Shown here: positions 44,411 to 53,607 of the stretch, piece by piece
Numbering within the stretch: position 1 is the stretch's first letter
Layout of the letters: each line of letters begins with the position of its first letter
NCBI GenBank assembly: GCA_028683385.1
Contig: JAQUIJ010000019.1
Location: 49,414 to 113,413 of the forward strand
Direction of reading: 5' to 3'
Origin: Prolixibacteraceae bacterium
Lineage (GTDB): Bacteria > Bacteroidota > Bacteroidia > Bacteroidales > Prolixibacteraceae
DNA: 64,000 bases
The notes under the pieces: generated by a model
The model's input: only the letters and a program-made list of their open reading frames with translations
Database searches by the model: none
What the model was told of the DNA's origin: nothing
Translations under genes and position numbers: made by a program

Positions 44411-44484
44411 CGGTGCGGACGGGACTCGAACCCGCGACCCTCGGCGTGACAGGCCGATATTCTAACCGACTGAACTACCGCACC
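44411..44484 (-). tRNA. tRNA-Asp (GTC), second copy
   Basis: Identical in sequence to the tRNA at 44263-44336, anticodon GTC, with 74 bases between the two genes. The two are transcribed on the minus strand and probably from one promoter to the right. Confidence 0.97.
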
Positions 44485-44697
44485 AGAGTATTTTTTCGAG
44501 ACCTGATTTGAAATAAATCAAGCTGTTTTTTTTACAAAATTTACAACACTTTTAAAGAACAAACCTCCTGAAATCCGTTTCTCAAAAGGCTTTGCAAATA
44601 TAGCCTTTCTTTCTTTCCCTGCAATAGGGCAAATAAAAAAAATCACATACTTTTCAATCAAAACAATAATATTATAAAATACTGAAAATCAGCAGTA

Positions 44698-45621
44698 TTA
44701 AATATTACCTTCTTCCATTACAAAATTCGCCGGATTCAATTTTAACTCTCCACTCCATCTGTATGCCAACAATTTACCGTTTCTGGACACTCCAGAATCA
44801 ACACAACAGACATTATCTTTCAATATACCGAAACCCTCAACCAAACTGTAATGTCCGAAGAAAACTATCGGATCATTTTCAGGATAAGGAGTCCTGAATT
44901 TTACAATTTCAGGCGGAATGGTATAAGCTGGAAGTTCGAAACGACTTTCCATTGAAACTTCTTTAAATGTCTTTCCTTCAGGATTATTCCACCATTTCAT
45001 ACGAAATGAACGGTGTGGCCTGCCATCATCGTCAAAAATCAGCAGATTTTTAGGCACCTGAAAATCAATTCCTTTGCAGGTTTCCCAAAAACACTGGGCA
45101 AACGGAGTCTCGTTCAAAGCAACTTCGCGTAAAATCGTTTTACTTATTTTAGGTTCATTTAATGCACTCTTAAGTTCTTTGATGTTATTTTTCTGCCAGC
45201 ATGCATGAACGATCCTGATCGCACCAAAATCAAGAAACATAGGCAATGTTCTAAACCATTTCAGGTGACTTTTAAATTCGTCTTTACAGGTAACAAATTC
45301 ATCAAGCGTCTGATTAATCTGCAATTGATATTTGGGAATTCGTTTTTTATAATATTTTCCTTCGGTATCGCGCAAATAATAAAGTATTGCGTACATCTCA
45401 TGGTTTCCCAAAATAGCATAAGCCGTTCCCGCCTCAACCATCTTTCTGATTAAAATGATAGTCTCTCTTATTTTGGGCCCACGATTAATGAAATCGCCAA
45501 CAAATACGGCTTTACGAGCTGGATGAGTATAGCAACCATTAATGAGTTGGTAACCTAACTTAGCTAGTAAACTTTTCAACTGATCCGCATATCCGTGAAC
45601 ATCTCCTATAATGTCGTACAT
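44698..45621 (-). CDS. Metallophosphoesterase, ApaH/PrpE-like
   Basis: 307 residues. Motifs of the PP1/calcineurin-like fold are in order: YDIIGDVHGYADQL, VFVGDFINRGPK, ILGNHEMYAI and the late FFGHYSLVEG. These supply the metal-binding Asp, His and Asn residues. Lengths and order match bacterial symmetrical Ap4A hydrolases and PrpE-like enzymes; the target could be diadenosine polyphosphates or phosphoproteins. The start codon lies only 5 bases from the base of a 14-pair hairpin (45626-45656) that is the terminator of the upstream symporter gene, an unusual placement that could limit its translation. Confidence 0.85.
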   Translation of the reverse strand: MYDIIGDVHGYADQLKSLLAKLGYQLINGCYTHPARKAVFVGDFINRGPKIRETIILIRKMVEAGTAYAILGNHEMYAILYYLRDTEGKYYKKRIPKYQLQINQTLDEFVTCKDEFKSHLKWFRTLPMFLDFGAIRIVHACWQKNNIKELKSALNEPKISKTILREVALNETPFAQCFWETCKGIDFQVPKNLLIFDDDGRPHRSFRMKWWNNPEGKTFKEVSMESRFELPAYTIPPEIVKFRTPYPENDPIVFFGHYSLVEGFGILKDNVCCVDSGVSRNGKLLAYRWSGELKLNPANFVMEEGNI

Positions 45622-45625
45622 AACA

Positions 45626-45656
45626 AAATTGCCCGAATAGTTTATTCGGGCAATTT
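45626..45656 (-). terminator. Terminator after the SGLT-type symporter gene
   Basis: AAATTGCCCGAATA and TATTCGGGCAATTT form a perfect 14-pair stem with a three-base loop. On the minus strand it begins 56 bases after the symporter stop and is followed by TTTTG. It also ends 5 bases before the start codon of the phosphoesterase. Confidence 0.85.
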
Positions 45657-45711
45657 AATTAAATTTTCACAAAATATGTTTCAAGCTTAAAATAAGCTTT
45701 GTTTGATTTTT

Positions 45712-47457
45712 CTACCAGAAATACATATAAAACAAAGAACAAGCTAAAACAACACCTAGCGAAGCAATAACATCCCATTTGTTCCAACTATCCCTGACAA
45801 GGGCTTTATAGTCGCCTGTGAAAGTGATAAACTCGATCTGTTTAGCAGTAGGTTTAGCAGTAACAAACGATACGGCAACCATAAACAACATGATAAAGAC
45901 AAGTAGCCAGATCTCAAAGATAAGCCAGTTTGTATGCCAGAACCATCTGGTGGATTCCCAGAGCCAGCCTGTCATGACATCTTTACCTGTGTTCGTGAAG
46001 ATATTGGTCAGCAAGCGTGCCATACCAATAAGGAAGCCTACAATTAAACCTGCTTCCCCTGCCTTGGGCGTAATTCGTTTGGAAAATATACCCATTACAA
46101 ATACGGCTACCATAGCAGGAGCGAGCAATGATTGAATACCTTGCAAATAGCTGTAAAGGCTACCGAGACTCATCATTACTGGTATCCATGCCATACCAAG
46201 CACCACTACAACAATTGTTGCAATACGACCTACCAACACGTATCTGGCTTCGGTTTTGCCTTTAAACATTGGTTTATAAAAATCTTCGGTATACAAGGTC
46301 GCACAAGAGTTGAAGAATGCCGCCAAAGAAGCAACCAATGCTGATATAAAGCCTATGGTAACGATACCTTTCACACCCGCAGGCAGTACAAACTTAACCA
46401 TTGAACCAAATGCAGTATCCGGGTTTTCTAACGTAAAACCGCTGCCGGGACGTGCCGCTAAGGCCGCCGCTACCATACCGGGAATCAAGAACATAAATAC
46501 AGGCAACAATTTGAAATAACCTGCTGCGATAGTCCCCCGGCGTGCGCGCTTCATCACAACATCATTAGCCTCGCCTTTTTGTTGTCCGAGTACACGTTGA
46601 ACGATGTGTTGGTCAGTAGCCCAATACCAAAAACCGATAATTGTCGCTCCGATAAATACCCAAAAACCGGGATACTCGTCATACAGTGGATCACCCGTTT
46701 CAAAGTGGAACATATGGTTTGTACCATAAGCGACGCCGTCAGCTCCTTTACCCAGGGTTTTAGAGTAGTCGATCATTGCTGTCCAACCGTGAGCAATACT
46801 GCCGTCGCCGAGTGCTGACAGTCCAAGGAAAAGCACAAGGAATGAACCAATGATAAGAATAGGAGTTTGAATTGCCGACAAAGTCATAACACCCTTCATT
46901 CCGCCAAAAACGGTAAAGATACCAGTTAAGACAATCAAGCCGATAGCTCCGTACCAGAAGGGCAAGCCAAGAAGGCTCTCCATGAAGATACCACCGGTAA
47001 ACGCTGTTACACTCACTTTGGTCAATATGTAAGCGATAAGTGTAATAATAGATAGCCATGAGCCTGTACGAGGCGTGTAACGGTTCTTAAGGAAGTCAGG
47101 CATTGTGATGATTTTCCCCAATTTATTATTCATAAGTTGGTAGAATGGCACAAAGAGCCAGCCCAGAATGAGTATCATCCAGCCTTGCATCTCCCAGTGC
47201 GCCATACCTACACCAGCGTTTGCTCCTGTGCCGGCAAGTCCAACAAGGTGTTCCGAACCGATATTTGCCGCAAAAATTGCAGCACCGATGATATACCATG
47301 GCTCGCCCTTACCGAACAGGTAATCTTCACTATCAGCGCCTTGTTGCATACGTTTATGTTTTTGTATCGAACGCCATACAGCCCATCCAACAGCCAAAAT
47401 ACCGACCGACATAACTGTCCAGTCAAGCCAAATAAATTCATGTGAGTTCCAATTCAT
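45712..47457 (-). CDS. SGLT-type sodium/sugar symporter
   Basis: 581 residues, with fourteen hydrophobic segments. SSS motifs include GEPWYIIGAAIFAANIGSEHLVG (sodium site start) and WYWATDQHIVQRVLGQ, the sugar-contact region that is typical of SGLT members such as the galactose symporter of Vibrio parahaemolyticus. An ATDQ segment and a late FISALVASLAAFFNSCATLYTED part are also present. It lies in a galactose locus with galK, galT and galM, so galactose is the likely cargo. The upstream gene is a Nudix-fold regulator, 27 bases away on the same strand, and a strong terminator follows. Confidence 0.9.
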   Translation of the reverse strand: MNWNSHEFIWLDWTVMSVGILAVGWAVWRSIQKHKRMQQGADSEDYLFGKGEPWYIIGAAIFAANIGSEHLVGLAGTGANAGVGMAHWEMQGWMILILGWLFVPFYQLMNNKLGKIITMPDFLKNRYTPRTGSWLSIITLIAYILTKVSVTAFTGGIFMESLLGLPFWYGAIGLIVLTGIFTVFGGMKGVMTLSAIQTPILIIGSFLVLFLGLSALGDGSIAHGWTAMIDYSKTLGKGADGVAYGTNHMFHFETGDPLYDEYPGFWVFIGATIIGFWYWATDQHIVQRVLGQQKGEANDVVMKRARRGTIAAGYFKLLPVFMFLIPGMVAAALAARPGSGFTLENPDTAFGSMVKFVLPAGVKGIVTIGFISALVASLAAFFNSCATLYTEDFYKPMFKGKTEARYVLVGRIATIVVVVLGMAWIPVMMSLGSLYSYLQGIQSLLAPAMVAVFVMGIFSKRITPKAGEAGLIVGFLIGMARLLTNIFTNTGKDVMTGWLWESTRWFWHTNWLIFEIWLLVFIMLFMVAVSFVTAKPTAKQIEFITFTGDYKALVRDSWNKWDVIASLGVVLACSLFYMYFW

Positions 47458-47484
47458 AATTTTTATAGTTTAGATTATTATAGT

Positions 47485-48165
47485 TTAAAATTTAACGATC
47501 CGATCAGTATCGATTTCACCGATATTGCTTTTAACCTTGTAATAGAATGCTCCTTTTCTTGATTCTGAGGCATCTTTCACACTCAGTTTTTCCAGTACTC
47601 CAAGCGACAATATTTTTTTCCTGAAATTTCCCGGATCAAATTCACGCTGAAAAATGGCCTCATACAATTTCCGCAATTGAATCAGGGTAAACATTTCAGG
47701 CAACAATTCACTTCCACAAAGGCTATAACCAGCTTTTTGCTGAAGTTTAACCAGAGATTTTTCAAACATTTGCTGGTGGTCGAAAATCAGATTCGGCAGT
47801 TTACTAATTGAAACCCAGTAAGCTCCGTTCTCTTTTACTCGCTCTTCATCATGCAAATCGATACGAATCAATGCATAGTAAGCCAAACTGATTACTCTGG
47901 CTTCCGGATCGCGGTTTGGATCAGAAAAAGAAGCAACCTGTTCCAGAAAAATCTGTTCCAATCCGGTTGTTTGCTTCAGGATTCGCGCCGCTGCTTCATC
48001 AGCCGATTCATTATCCTGAACAAATCCACCCAACAGTGACCATTTGCCTTTGTATGGTTCAAAGCTACGCGGATAAAGCAAAAGTTTAATTTCCTCATCC
48101 TGATAACCCAGTATCACACAATCAACTGCAACGTAATGCTGCGGATGTATTTTGTACAATTCCAT
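47485..48165 (-). CDS. Nudix-fold transcriptional regulator with degenerate Nudix box
   Basis: 226 residues: a Nudix domain (1-145) plus a C-terminal winged-helix part (about 150-226; PEMFTLIQLRKLYEAIFQREFDPGNFRKKI). The Nudix box lies at residues 47-69 (GFVQDNESADEAAARILKQTTG): the glycine and first Glu are in place, but the REUXEE core is RILKQT, so the catalytic acids are missing. This matches the NrtR/AraR type of sugar-sensing regulator, where the dead Nudix domain binds an effector. Next to an SGLT symporter and the Leloir genes, a sugar or sugar phosphate is the likely ligand. A perfect 10-base palindrome pair lies upstream of its start. Confidence 0.85.
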   Translation of the reverse strand: MELYKIHPQHYVAVDCVILGYQDEEIKLLLYPRSFEPYKGKWSLLGGFVQDNESADEAAARILKQTTGLEQIFLEQVASFSDPNRDPEARVISLAYYALIRIDLHDEERVKENGAYWVSISKLPNLIFDHQQMFEKSLVKLQQKAGYSLCGSELLPEMFTLIQLRKLYEAIFQREFDPGNFRKKILSLGVLEKLSVKDASESRKGAFYYKVKSNIGEIDTDRIVKF

Positions 48166-48196
48166 AGAATTTTTCAGAAAATATTATTGGCTAAAG

Positions 48197-48221
48197 TATA
48201 AAAGTATTTTTTACTTTTATA
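48197..48221. promoter_or_regulatory. Candidate operator of the Nudix-fold regulator
   Basis: TATAAAAGTA (48197-48206) and TACTTTTATA (48212-48221) are exact reverse complements with a five-base T spacer, 32 bases upstream of the regulator start codon. The size and symmetry suit a dimeric regulator and autoregulation. No second clear copy was seen upstream of the symporter. Confidence 0.5.
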
Positions 48222-48311
48222 AACAGAAATCAAAAAAAAGTTGTTTTCTGTTGGAAAACAGCTTTTGACACTTAACTGGCAAACAAAAAAGTCAAATATG
48301 TGAATGATACA

Positions 48312-48346
48312 AAAAATGGCAGAAGAGATTTTCTTCTGCCATTTTT
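48312..48346 (-). terminator. Terminator after the MFS transporter gene
   Basis: AAAAATGGCAGAAGA and TCTTCTGCCATTTTT form a perfect 15-pair stem with a five-base loop. On the minus strand it begins 34 bases after the MFS stop, and its flanks are A- and T-rich so it may work in both directions. Confidence 0.85.
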
Positions 48347-48379
48347 AAAAATACAATGCGAAATGTGTCTTTTACAGCA

Positions 48380-49669
48380 CTATACTGCAATATCTTTATT
48401 TACATTCTTACTTCCAACTAAAGCATAGAATAACAAGTAACCAAGACCTGCAACAATTACCCAGTAACTAGGCAAATAGCCTGCAACATCGGCTACCCAT
48501 CCCTGAAGTGCAGGAAGAATACCTCCACCGCAAACCATGACCATGAATATTCCTGAAGCTGCTGCCAAATATTTTCCCAATCCTTCAACAGCAAGATTGA
48601 AAATACCACCCCACATAATCGAAGTACAAAGTCCTACTAAAACAAGAAATGCAGCATTGATAGGCACCTCTAATAAACCAAATGAGGTTACTCCTGCGAC
48701 ACTTTTCAATACTGGCATCGAAACCAGAATAGTGCTTGGAGTGAACATTGCCAGCAGAACAAGAACCAGACCTAACCCAGATGCAAAAGTTAACATCGAT
48801 TTACTTGAAACCTTTGCTCCAATTGATGCTCCAACCAAACGGCCTATTAACATGAGAAACCAATATGTACCTGCAACAAATCCGGCAGTAGTAGCATTCA
48901 AAGCATTTGGGGTAGCAGGGTCAACAAGAAAATAATTTAAAACTCCGGGAGTACCCACTTCAACACCTACATAAACAAAAATACCAACAGCACCTAAAAT
49001 GAAATGGCGAAACTTCATTGCACCAGCCATCAAATTTCCAAGTGGTTCAGAAGATGCTTCTGCATGAGGTTCCGGTATGCTTACGAAATATAAAACAACA
49101 AATACGATTGCAAAAACAGCCATAGCAGCATACATGAAAGGGAAAATATCGGTGATTCTGGCTTTTGCAGCATCTCCAATTAAAATACCAACAATCATTG
49201 GTGTAGCAGTAGCCATTACTGAGTTGAAAGATCCACCAACCTGAATCAGTTGATTACCTGTATTTCCACCACCACCAAGAGTATTCAACATTGGATTAAC
49301 AACTGTATTCAACAAACACATTGAAAATCCGGCAACAAATGCACCGCCAAGGTAAACAGCAAAAGCTGAGTCCTGTCCTGAATAACCTGAAAGATATTGA
49401 ATACCTACTCCAACAAAACCAACTGCAATAGCAATTAAGGCTGTTTTCTTGTAGCCTATTCTCTGGAGCAAAATACCACTTGGTATTCCCATTACCGCAT
49501 AAGCAATAAAGTTGGCAGCATTTCCAAGAAGTCCTAAGAAATTAGTTACTGCAAACTGGCTCTTTAACACAATACCCATAGGGGCTGCCAGATTTGTTAC
49601 GAACGAAATCATACCAAAAAGCATGATCATCATGATAATTGGCACGGTGTAATTCTTGTTTTGAGTCAT
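48380..49669 (-). CDS. FucP-family MFS sugar transporter
   Basis: 429 residues with twelve hydrophobic segments. The N-terminal half has FGMISFVTNLAAPMGIVLKS and GIPSGILLQRIGYKKT, the loop between helices 2 and 3 of the family, and FVAGFSMCLLNTVVNPMLNTLGG, a diagnostic segment of the glucose/galactose/fucose transporters. NYFLVDPATPN and VPINAAFLVLVGLCTSIMWGGIFNLAVEGL follow in the C-terminal half. It imports a sugar with protons. It precedes galK and galT in the reverse order on the chromosome, and the three share a strand, so galactose or glucose is likely. Confidence 0.9.
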   Translation of the reverse strand: MTQNKNYTVPIIMMIMLFGMISFVTNLAAPMGIVLKSQFAVTNFLGLLGNAANFIAYAVMGIPSGILLQRIGYKKTALIAIAVGFVGVGIQYLSGYSGQDSAFAVYLGGAFVAGFSMCLLNTVVNPMLNTLGGGGNTGNQLIQVGGSFNSVMATATPMIVGILIGDAAKARITDIFPFMYAAMAVFAIVFVVLYFVSIPEPHAEASSEPLGNLMAGAMKFRHFILGAVGIFVYVGVEVGTPGVLNYFLVDPATPNALNATTAGFVAGTYWFLMLIGRLVGASIGAKVSSKSMLTFASGLGLVLVLLAMFTPSTILVSMPVLKSVAGVTSFGLLEVPINAAFLVLVGLCTSIMWGGIFNLAVEGLGKYLAAASGIFMVMVCGGGILPALQGWVADVAGYLPSYWVIVAGLGYLLFYALVGSKNVNKDIAV

Positions 49670-49840
49670 AATTTAGTTGATTTGATTGTTAATTGATAAA
49701 TTATTGTTTGTGTGAATTCAGGATTCGAATTTGCACAAAATAACTTATTATTTCATGCTTGAAGCGCAAAAAACATTAAAATCCTATCCCACAAACATTA
49801 ACTACTTTTTCGATTTGAAAGACTAGCAAACACTATATCC

Positions 49841-51130
49841 TTATAAATCAAGTTTGATTGATCCTTTGGCACGAATAAACAACTTGTGGCAACTTCCTTT
49901 GCCATAAACATGTTCGAGTGTTGCAACATATTTATCCAACAAATCCTGCGGTACAAATGCCTGAATGGTTCCGCCAAATCCGCCACCATGAACGCGCCAC
50001 GCGCCTTTACCTTTCAAAATCATTTCGCTCAATGCCAAAGCCAATGAAACAACCTGCTCATCTTTATGTACTACGTCAAAAATATTCTGATTGTACATGT
50101 AAGAGCTATATCCCGACTCAACGACCATTTTCAGGAAAGCCTGAAAATCGTTATTCTCAAGAGCAGCAACCTGATCAACAACACGCTGATTATCGCCCTG
50201 GAAATGATAAGCACGAAGAATAGCACGATCGCCGGTCACTTTACGAATTTCCGGAATTTTATCAACAATTTGTTCGAGTGTAACTTCTCTCAAAACTTTA
50301 GCGCCAAGCACTGCTGCAACCGCTTTCATTTCAGTTGGAAGCGATGCGTATTCTGCCTGCGAGGCTGCATCGTCATGTCCGCCACCGACATCAGTAATTA
50401 CCAAAGCAAAACCTGTCTTAACAAAATCAAAATCTACTTCTTTCACGATTGGTTTCGAAGGATCTTTAAAATCAATTGTAATTAACCCCCCAACAGAACA
50501 AGCCGTTTGGTCCATTAAACCACAAGGTTTTCCGAAGAAATTATTCTCAGCCCATTGACCAATGATTCCATTCTCAACAGCACTCATTTTTCCGTCGTTG
50601 AACAGGTGATTAATGATAGCGCCAATCAACACTTCGAATGATGCAGAAGAACTCAAGCCTGAACCTTTTGGTACACGGCCTTCGATACAGGCATCAAAAC
50701 CACCAATGGTATAGCCTTTTTCTTTCATGCGGACACAGATACCTTTTACCAGCGACGAAGAAGTATAGAATTGAGCCGGGTCAATTTCCATATCACTCAA
50801 ATCAACCTGGAATTCAGGATAACCTACCGATTTTATGCGGATGATCGTTGTTCCATTTTGAGCTGCAACAGCAATATTATCGAGGTTCACAGCGCCAGCC
50901 AATACTCTTCCATAGTTGTGGTCGGTGTGGTTTCCACCAATTTCGGTACGTCCGGGAGAACTAAATAACGAAACATCATCTGCTCCGTAAACTTTCTTAA
51001 ATTCATTCATCAAATCGGCATAACGATCGGCCTGTTCTTTCAGAACAACTTCGTTTACACCATATAATTCCTGAAACAATGGATTCTTTCCATTGGCAAT
51101 TTTCTCAATTAAAGCATTAATCTTTGCCAT
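49841..51130 (-). CDS. galK: Galactokinase
   Basis: 429 residues, slightly longer than the usual 380-390. GHMP motifs: SLFSSPGRTEIGGNHTDHNYG (galactokinase signature with the GRTE-HTDHN core, about 53-73), GRVPKGSGLSSSASFEV (ATP-binding loop) and VHGGGFGGTIQAFV (C-terminal motif 3). It phosphorylates alpha-galactose at C1 in the cytosol for the Leloir pathway. galT lies 17 bases upstream on the same strand and a sugar transporter follows 171 bases later, forming a gal operon. An ACTGGT operator lies upstream of galT. Confidence 0.95.
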   Translation of the reverse strand: MAKINALIEKIANGKNPLFQELYGVNEVVLKEQADRYADLMNEFKKVYGADDVSLFSSPGRTEIGGNHTDHNYGRVLAGAVNLDNIAVAAQNGTTIIRIKSVGYPEFQVDLSDMEIDPAQFYTSSSLVKGICVRMKEKGYTIGGFDACIEGRVPKGSGLSSSASFEVLIGAIINHLFNDGKMSAVENGIIGQWAENNFFGKPCGLMDQTACSVGGLITIDFKDPSKPIVKEVDFDFVKTGFALVITDVGGGHDDAASQAEYASLPTEMKAVAAVLGAKVLREVTLEQIVDKIPEIRKVTGDRAILRAYHFQGDNQRVVDQVAALENNDFQAFLKMVVESGYSSYMYNQNIFDVVHKDEQVVSLALALSEMILKGKGAWRVHGGGFGGTIQAFVPQDLLDKYVATLEHVYGKGSCHKLFIRAKGSIKLDL

Positions 51131-51147
51131 CGTTTTGTTGTGTTTAA

Positions 51148-52203
51148 TTATTTATTGGTTTGTTTCTTATAATGTACGTCAGATAAATCCCGCAAACGCT
51201 GGGCCGCCTGCTCAGCAGTTATGTCGCGCTGCGGAGTCGCCAGCATTTCGTAGCCCACCATAAATTTCTTTACTGAAGCCGAGCGTAACAATGGCGGATA
51301 AAAGTGCATGTGCAAATGCCATTCAGGATAATCGGCTCCATCGGCTGGTGCCTGGTGCAGACCGGCAGAATAGGCAAACGAAACTTCAAAAAGATTATCA
51401 TATTTGATCGTCAACTTCTGGTAAATGTCTGCCAAAGCAGTTCGTTCTTCGTCAGTAAGCTGCAAAACATTTTGAACCGCACGTTTGCTGATAATCATGG
51501 TTTCAAAAGGCCAAACAGCCCAAAATGGAACCAGCGCAACAAAATGCTCATTTTCAACAACAATGCGATCTTTTTTTTCCAACTCAGCTTTCAAGTAATC
51601 AGACAAAAGGGTTTTCCCATGTTTTTCGAAATACTCTTTTTGCGTTTTCGATTCTTTTTCAGGTTCAGTTGGCACCGTTGATGACGACCAGATCTGTCCG
51701 TGTGGATGCGGGTTTGAACACCCCATAATTGCACCTTTATTTTCAAAAATCTGAACGTAATTAATCATAGGGTTGTTTCCCAACTCTTCAAATTCCTGAC
51801 ACCAAACATCAACTACATTGCGAATATCTTCAACCTTCATTTCAGGAATAGTTAAACTATGATTATCGCTGAAGCATATCACTTTGCAAATACCGGTTTC
51901 GCTTTTGGCCTGAAAAAGATTGCCTTCATCAACAATTCCATAAGGAGAATCAGTTAATAAGGCACTAAAATCATTGGTAAATACGAAAGTCCCTTTGTAC
52001 TGTGGGTTATACTTCCCTCCTGCCCTTTCGTTTCCGGGGCATAAATAACAAGTCGGGTCATAGCTGGGACGTTGGTCTGAAACAGCTTTTTCAACCTGAC
52101 CTTGCCAAGGCCTTTTAGATCGGTGTGGTGAAACTAAAATCCAGTCGCCTGTTAACGGATTTAATCGCTTGTGCGGATGATCTTCGATATTAAAATTACT
52201 CAT
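51148..52203 (-). CDS. galT: Galactose-1-phosphate uridylyltransferase
   Basis: 351 residues, the size of class I enzymes. [16 protein letters not shown] is the N-terminal substrate region, CYLCPGN the zinc CxxC, and [14 protein letters not shown] the catalytic HPH loop. The late GLHQAP and [25 protein letters not shown] parts complete the active site. It exchanges UMP between UDP-glucose and galactose-1-phosphate. It is the first gene of the gal operon; galK starts 17 bases after its stop. A 236-base upstream stretch carries the ACTGGT operator at 52365-52380. Confidence 0.95.
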   Translation of the reverse strand: MSNFNIEDHPHKRLNPLTGDWILVSPHRSKRPWQGQVEKAVSDQRPSYDPTCYLCPGNERAGGKYNPQYKGTFVFTNDFSALLTDSPYGIVDEGNLFQAKSETGICKVICFSDNHSLTIPEMKVEDIRNVVDVWCQEFEELGNNPMINYVQIFENKGAIMGCSNPHPHGQIWSSSTVPTEPEKESKTQKEYFEKHGKTLLSDYLKAELEKKDRIVVENEHFVALVPFWAVWPFETMIISKRAVQNVLQLTDEERTALADIYQKLTIKYDNLFEVSFAYSAGLHQAPADGADYPEWHLHMHFYPPLLRSASVKKFMVGYEMLATPQRDITAEQAAQRLRDLSDVHYKKQTNK

Positions 52204-52231
52204 TTAATTTATGTATTCTAGTTATTATTTT

Positions 52232-52292
52232 GTTGCGGGACGCGGGTTGCAAGTTACGTGATTGTACTGCGTAACCCAAAACTCGTAACCCG
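52232..52292. repeat. Palindromic repeat upstream of galT
   Basis: GTTACG (52253-52258) and CGTAAC (52270-52275) pair at the core, and CGGGTT (52243-52248) with AACCCG (52287-52292) outside, in a GC-richer block than its surroundings. It resembles the CGTAACCCG-type dispersed repeats of the phylum. It lies 29 bases before galT, inside its leader. Confidence 0.55.
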
Positions 52293-52364
52293 AATCAGTC
52301 TTTTCTGCCTATTGCGGTTGATCACTAATCATTGTGTTACTTCCACAAATTCAATCCACCACAA

Positions 52365-52380
52365 ACTGGTAGGTACTGGT
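52365..52380. promoter_or_regulatory. Candidate operator upstream of galT
   Basis: ACTGGT-AGGT-ACTGGT: two direct ACTGGT units ten bases apart (start to start), which places them on one face of the helix. The site is 162 bases upstream of the galT start, between galT and the GntR-family gene. The same 16 bases, with one difference, lie at 53503-53518. Confidence 0.65.
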
Positions 52381-52439
52381 TGGTAAAAATAGATCTTTTA
52401 CCCTTCACCAAACGAAATGAAATTGTGTTTTGAAACATT

Positions 52440-53438
52440 TTAAAGCGAGTTTCTTCTGATCAGTGATGAGTGATTTCTGATTTTTTCAGAACTTCTTTCC
52501 TGTATCATTCGGGCAAGTGTTTGCCCCATGAGTTGAAAATCAGTAGAAATAATTGTAATTCCACCGGCAACGACTTCTTTCAGTACGGTATCGTTAAACG
52601 AAACAATGCCCACATCCCTGCCCAGTTCAAGATTTTTTTCAGTGGCCATTTTCACCAAACGCACCAAATTACGGTCAGAAGGAACAAAATAGGCTTCTCC
52701 CGATTTCATTTCCTTAGTCGATACATTTCGTATGATTTCAGATTTGAATCCCTTCTCTTTACAAAAGCGCTGAAATCCCAGCATGCGTCCCTCCGGCTCT
52801 TTTCCTCCGGGGTAAATCATGATCAGGTTGTTATACTTCTGAAGTAATTCCAATCCTTCGTTCAATGCATCGTAAACATCTTGCTCAAAATCCTGATAAA
52901 CAACCGGATAATCAGTTAAATCTTCTTTTAAACGATCAAGAATATAAACCTTGTCTTTTGGCAGCTTGCCGATTATGTCAGCCGAATAATCAAACGTTGC
53001 GGGCATAATTACATACGAAGTATATTTACCTGCACTTTCCGAAATCAGATCTTTAAAAACCTGATAATTAAAATGGTGAAAGTAAATATCTACAGTCGAT
53101 TTGTTATCCAGACTGTTCAGAAAAGCAGTGTATAAATCTTCTTTGAACGCATTCAGTTCATCAAAAAGCAGGAAGATTTTTTGATCAACGTTGATTTCAA
53201 TGCTGTTGATGTAGTATCCCTTTCCTGGAATTGAATTGATGATTCCCTTTGCCTTAAGTTCATTAAAGGCAACCATTACCGTATCGCGCGACAACTCAAA
53301 TTCTGTGCAAATTTGATTTAGTGAAGGTATTTTATCGCCCAATTTCAATTCGCCAATCGAAATAGCGGTATAGATGGAATTAATAATTTGTCGGTATTTG
53401 GGAACACCTAATGAATCATCAATTTGAATGTATTTCAC
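52440..53438 (-). CDS. GntR-family regulator with periplasmic-binding-like effector domain
   Basis: 332 residues from a GTG start. The N-terminal winged helix (about 1-70) reads QIDDSLGVPKYRQIINSIYTAI, IGELKLGDKIPSLNQICTEFELSRDTVMVAFNELKAKGII, a classic GntR pattern. The rest (about 75-332) is a LacI-type periplasmic-binding fold (IFLLFDELNAFKEDLYTAFL, YVIMPATFDYS, GIVSFNDTVLKEVVAGGITIIS), which should bind a sugar. It is transcribed divergently from galM and lies upstream of the gal operon. An ACTGGT operator pair sits 65 bases upstream of its own start, consistent with autoregulation and control of galactose genes. Confidence 0.85.
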   Translation of the reverse strand: MKYIQIDDSLGVPKYRQIINSIYTAISIGELKLGDKIPSLNQICTEFELSRDTVMVAFNELKAKGIINSIPGKGYYINSIEINVDQKIFLLFDELNAFKEDLYTAFLNSLDNKSTVDIYFHHFNYQVFKDLISESAGKYTSYVIMPATFDYSADIIGKLPKDKVYILDRLKEDLTDYPVVYQDFEQDVYDALNEGLELLQKYNNLIMIYPGGKEPEGRMLGFQRFCKEKGFKSEIIRNVSTKEMKSGEAYFVPSDRNLVRLVKMATEKNLELGRDVGIVSFNDTVLKEVVAGGITIISTDFQLMGQTLARMIQERSSEKIRNHSSLIRRNSL

Positions 53439-53502
53439 AAGTATAGGTTTTGATTTAGTTAACTGAACTCAAAAGTAAAAATATTTCACAACAAAATACA
53501 CA

Positions 53503-53518
53503 ACCAGTACCCACCAGT
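53503..53518. promoter_or_regulatory. Candidate operator between gntR and galM
   Basis: ACCAGT-ACCC-ACCAGT, the reverse complement form of the site at 52365-52380 (15 of 16 positions equal). It lies 65 bases upstream of the regulator and 90 bases upstream of galM, so one site can serve both. Confidence 0.65.
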
Positions 53519-53607
53519 ATGAATGAAAAAATTAAATTTGTAAGCAGAATGAAAGTGGTCGATGCACAAGGAACACGTAACATTTTAAAACTAAAATATC
53601 TAAACGC

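Noticed and set aside
44263..44484. Tandem tRNA-Asp genes as an integration site
   Set aside because: No integrase gene and no partial tRNA copy flanks the pair. The two copies are complete and identical, which fits simple duplication.
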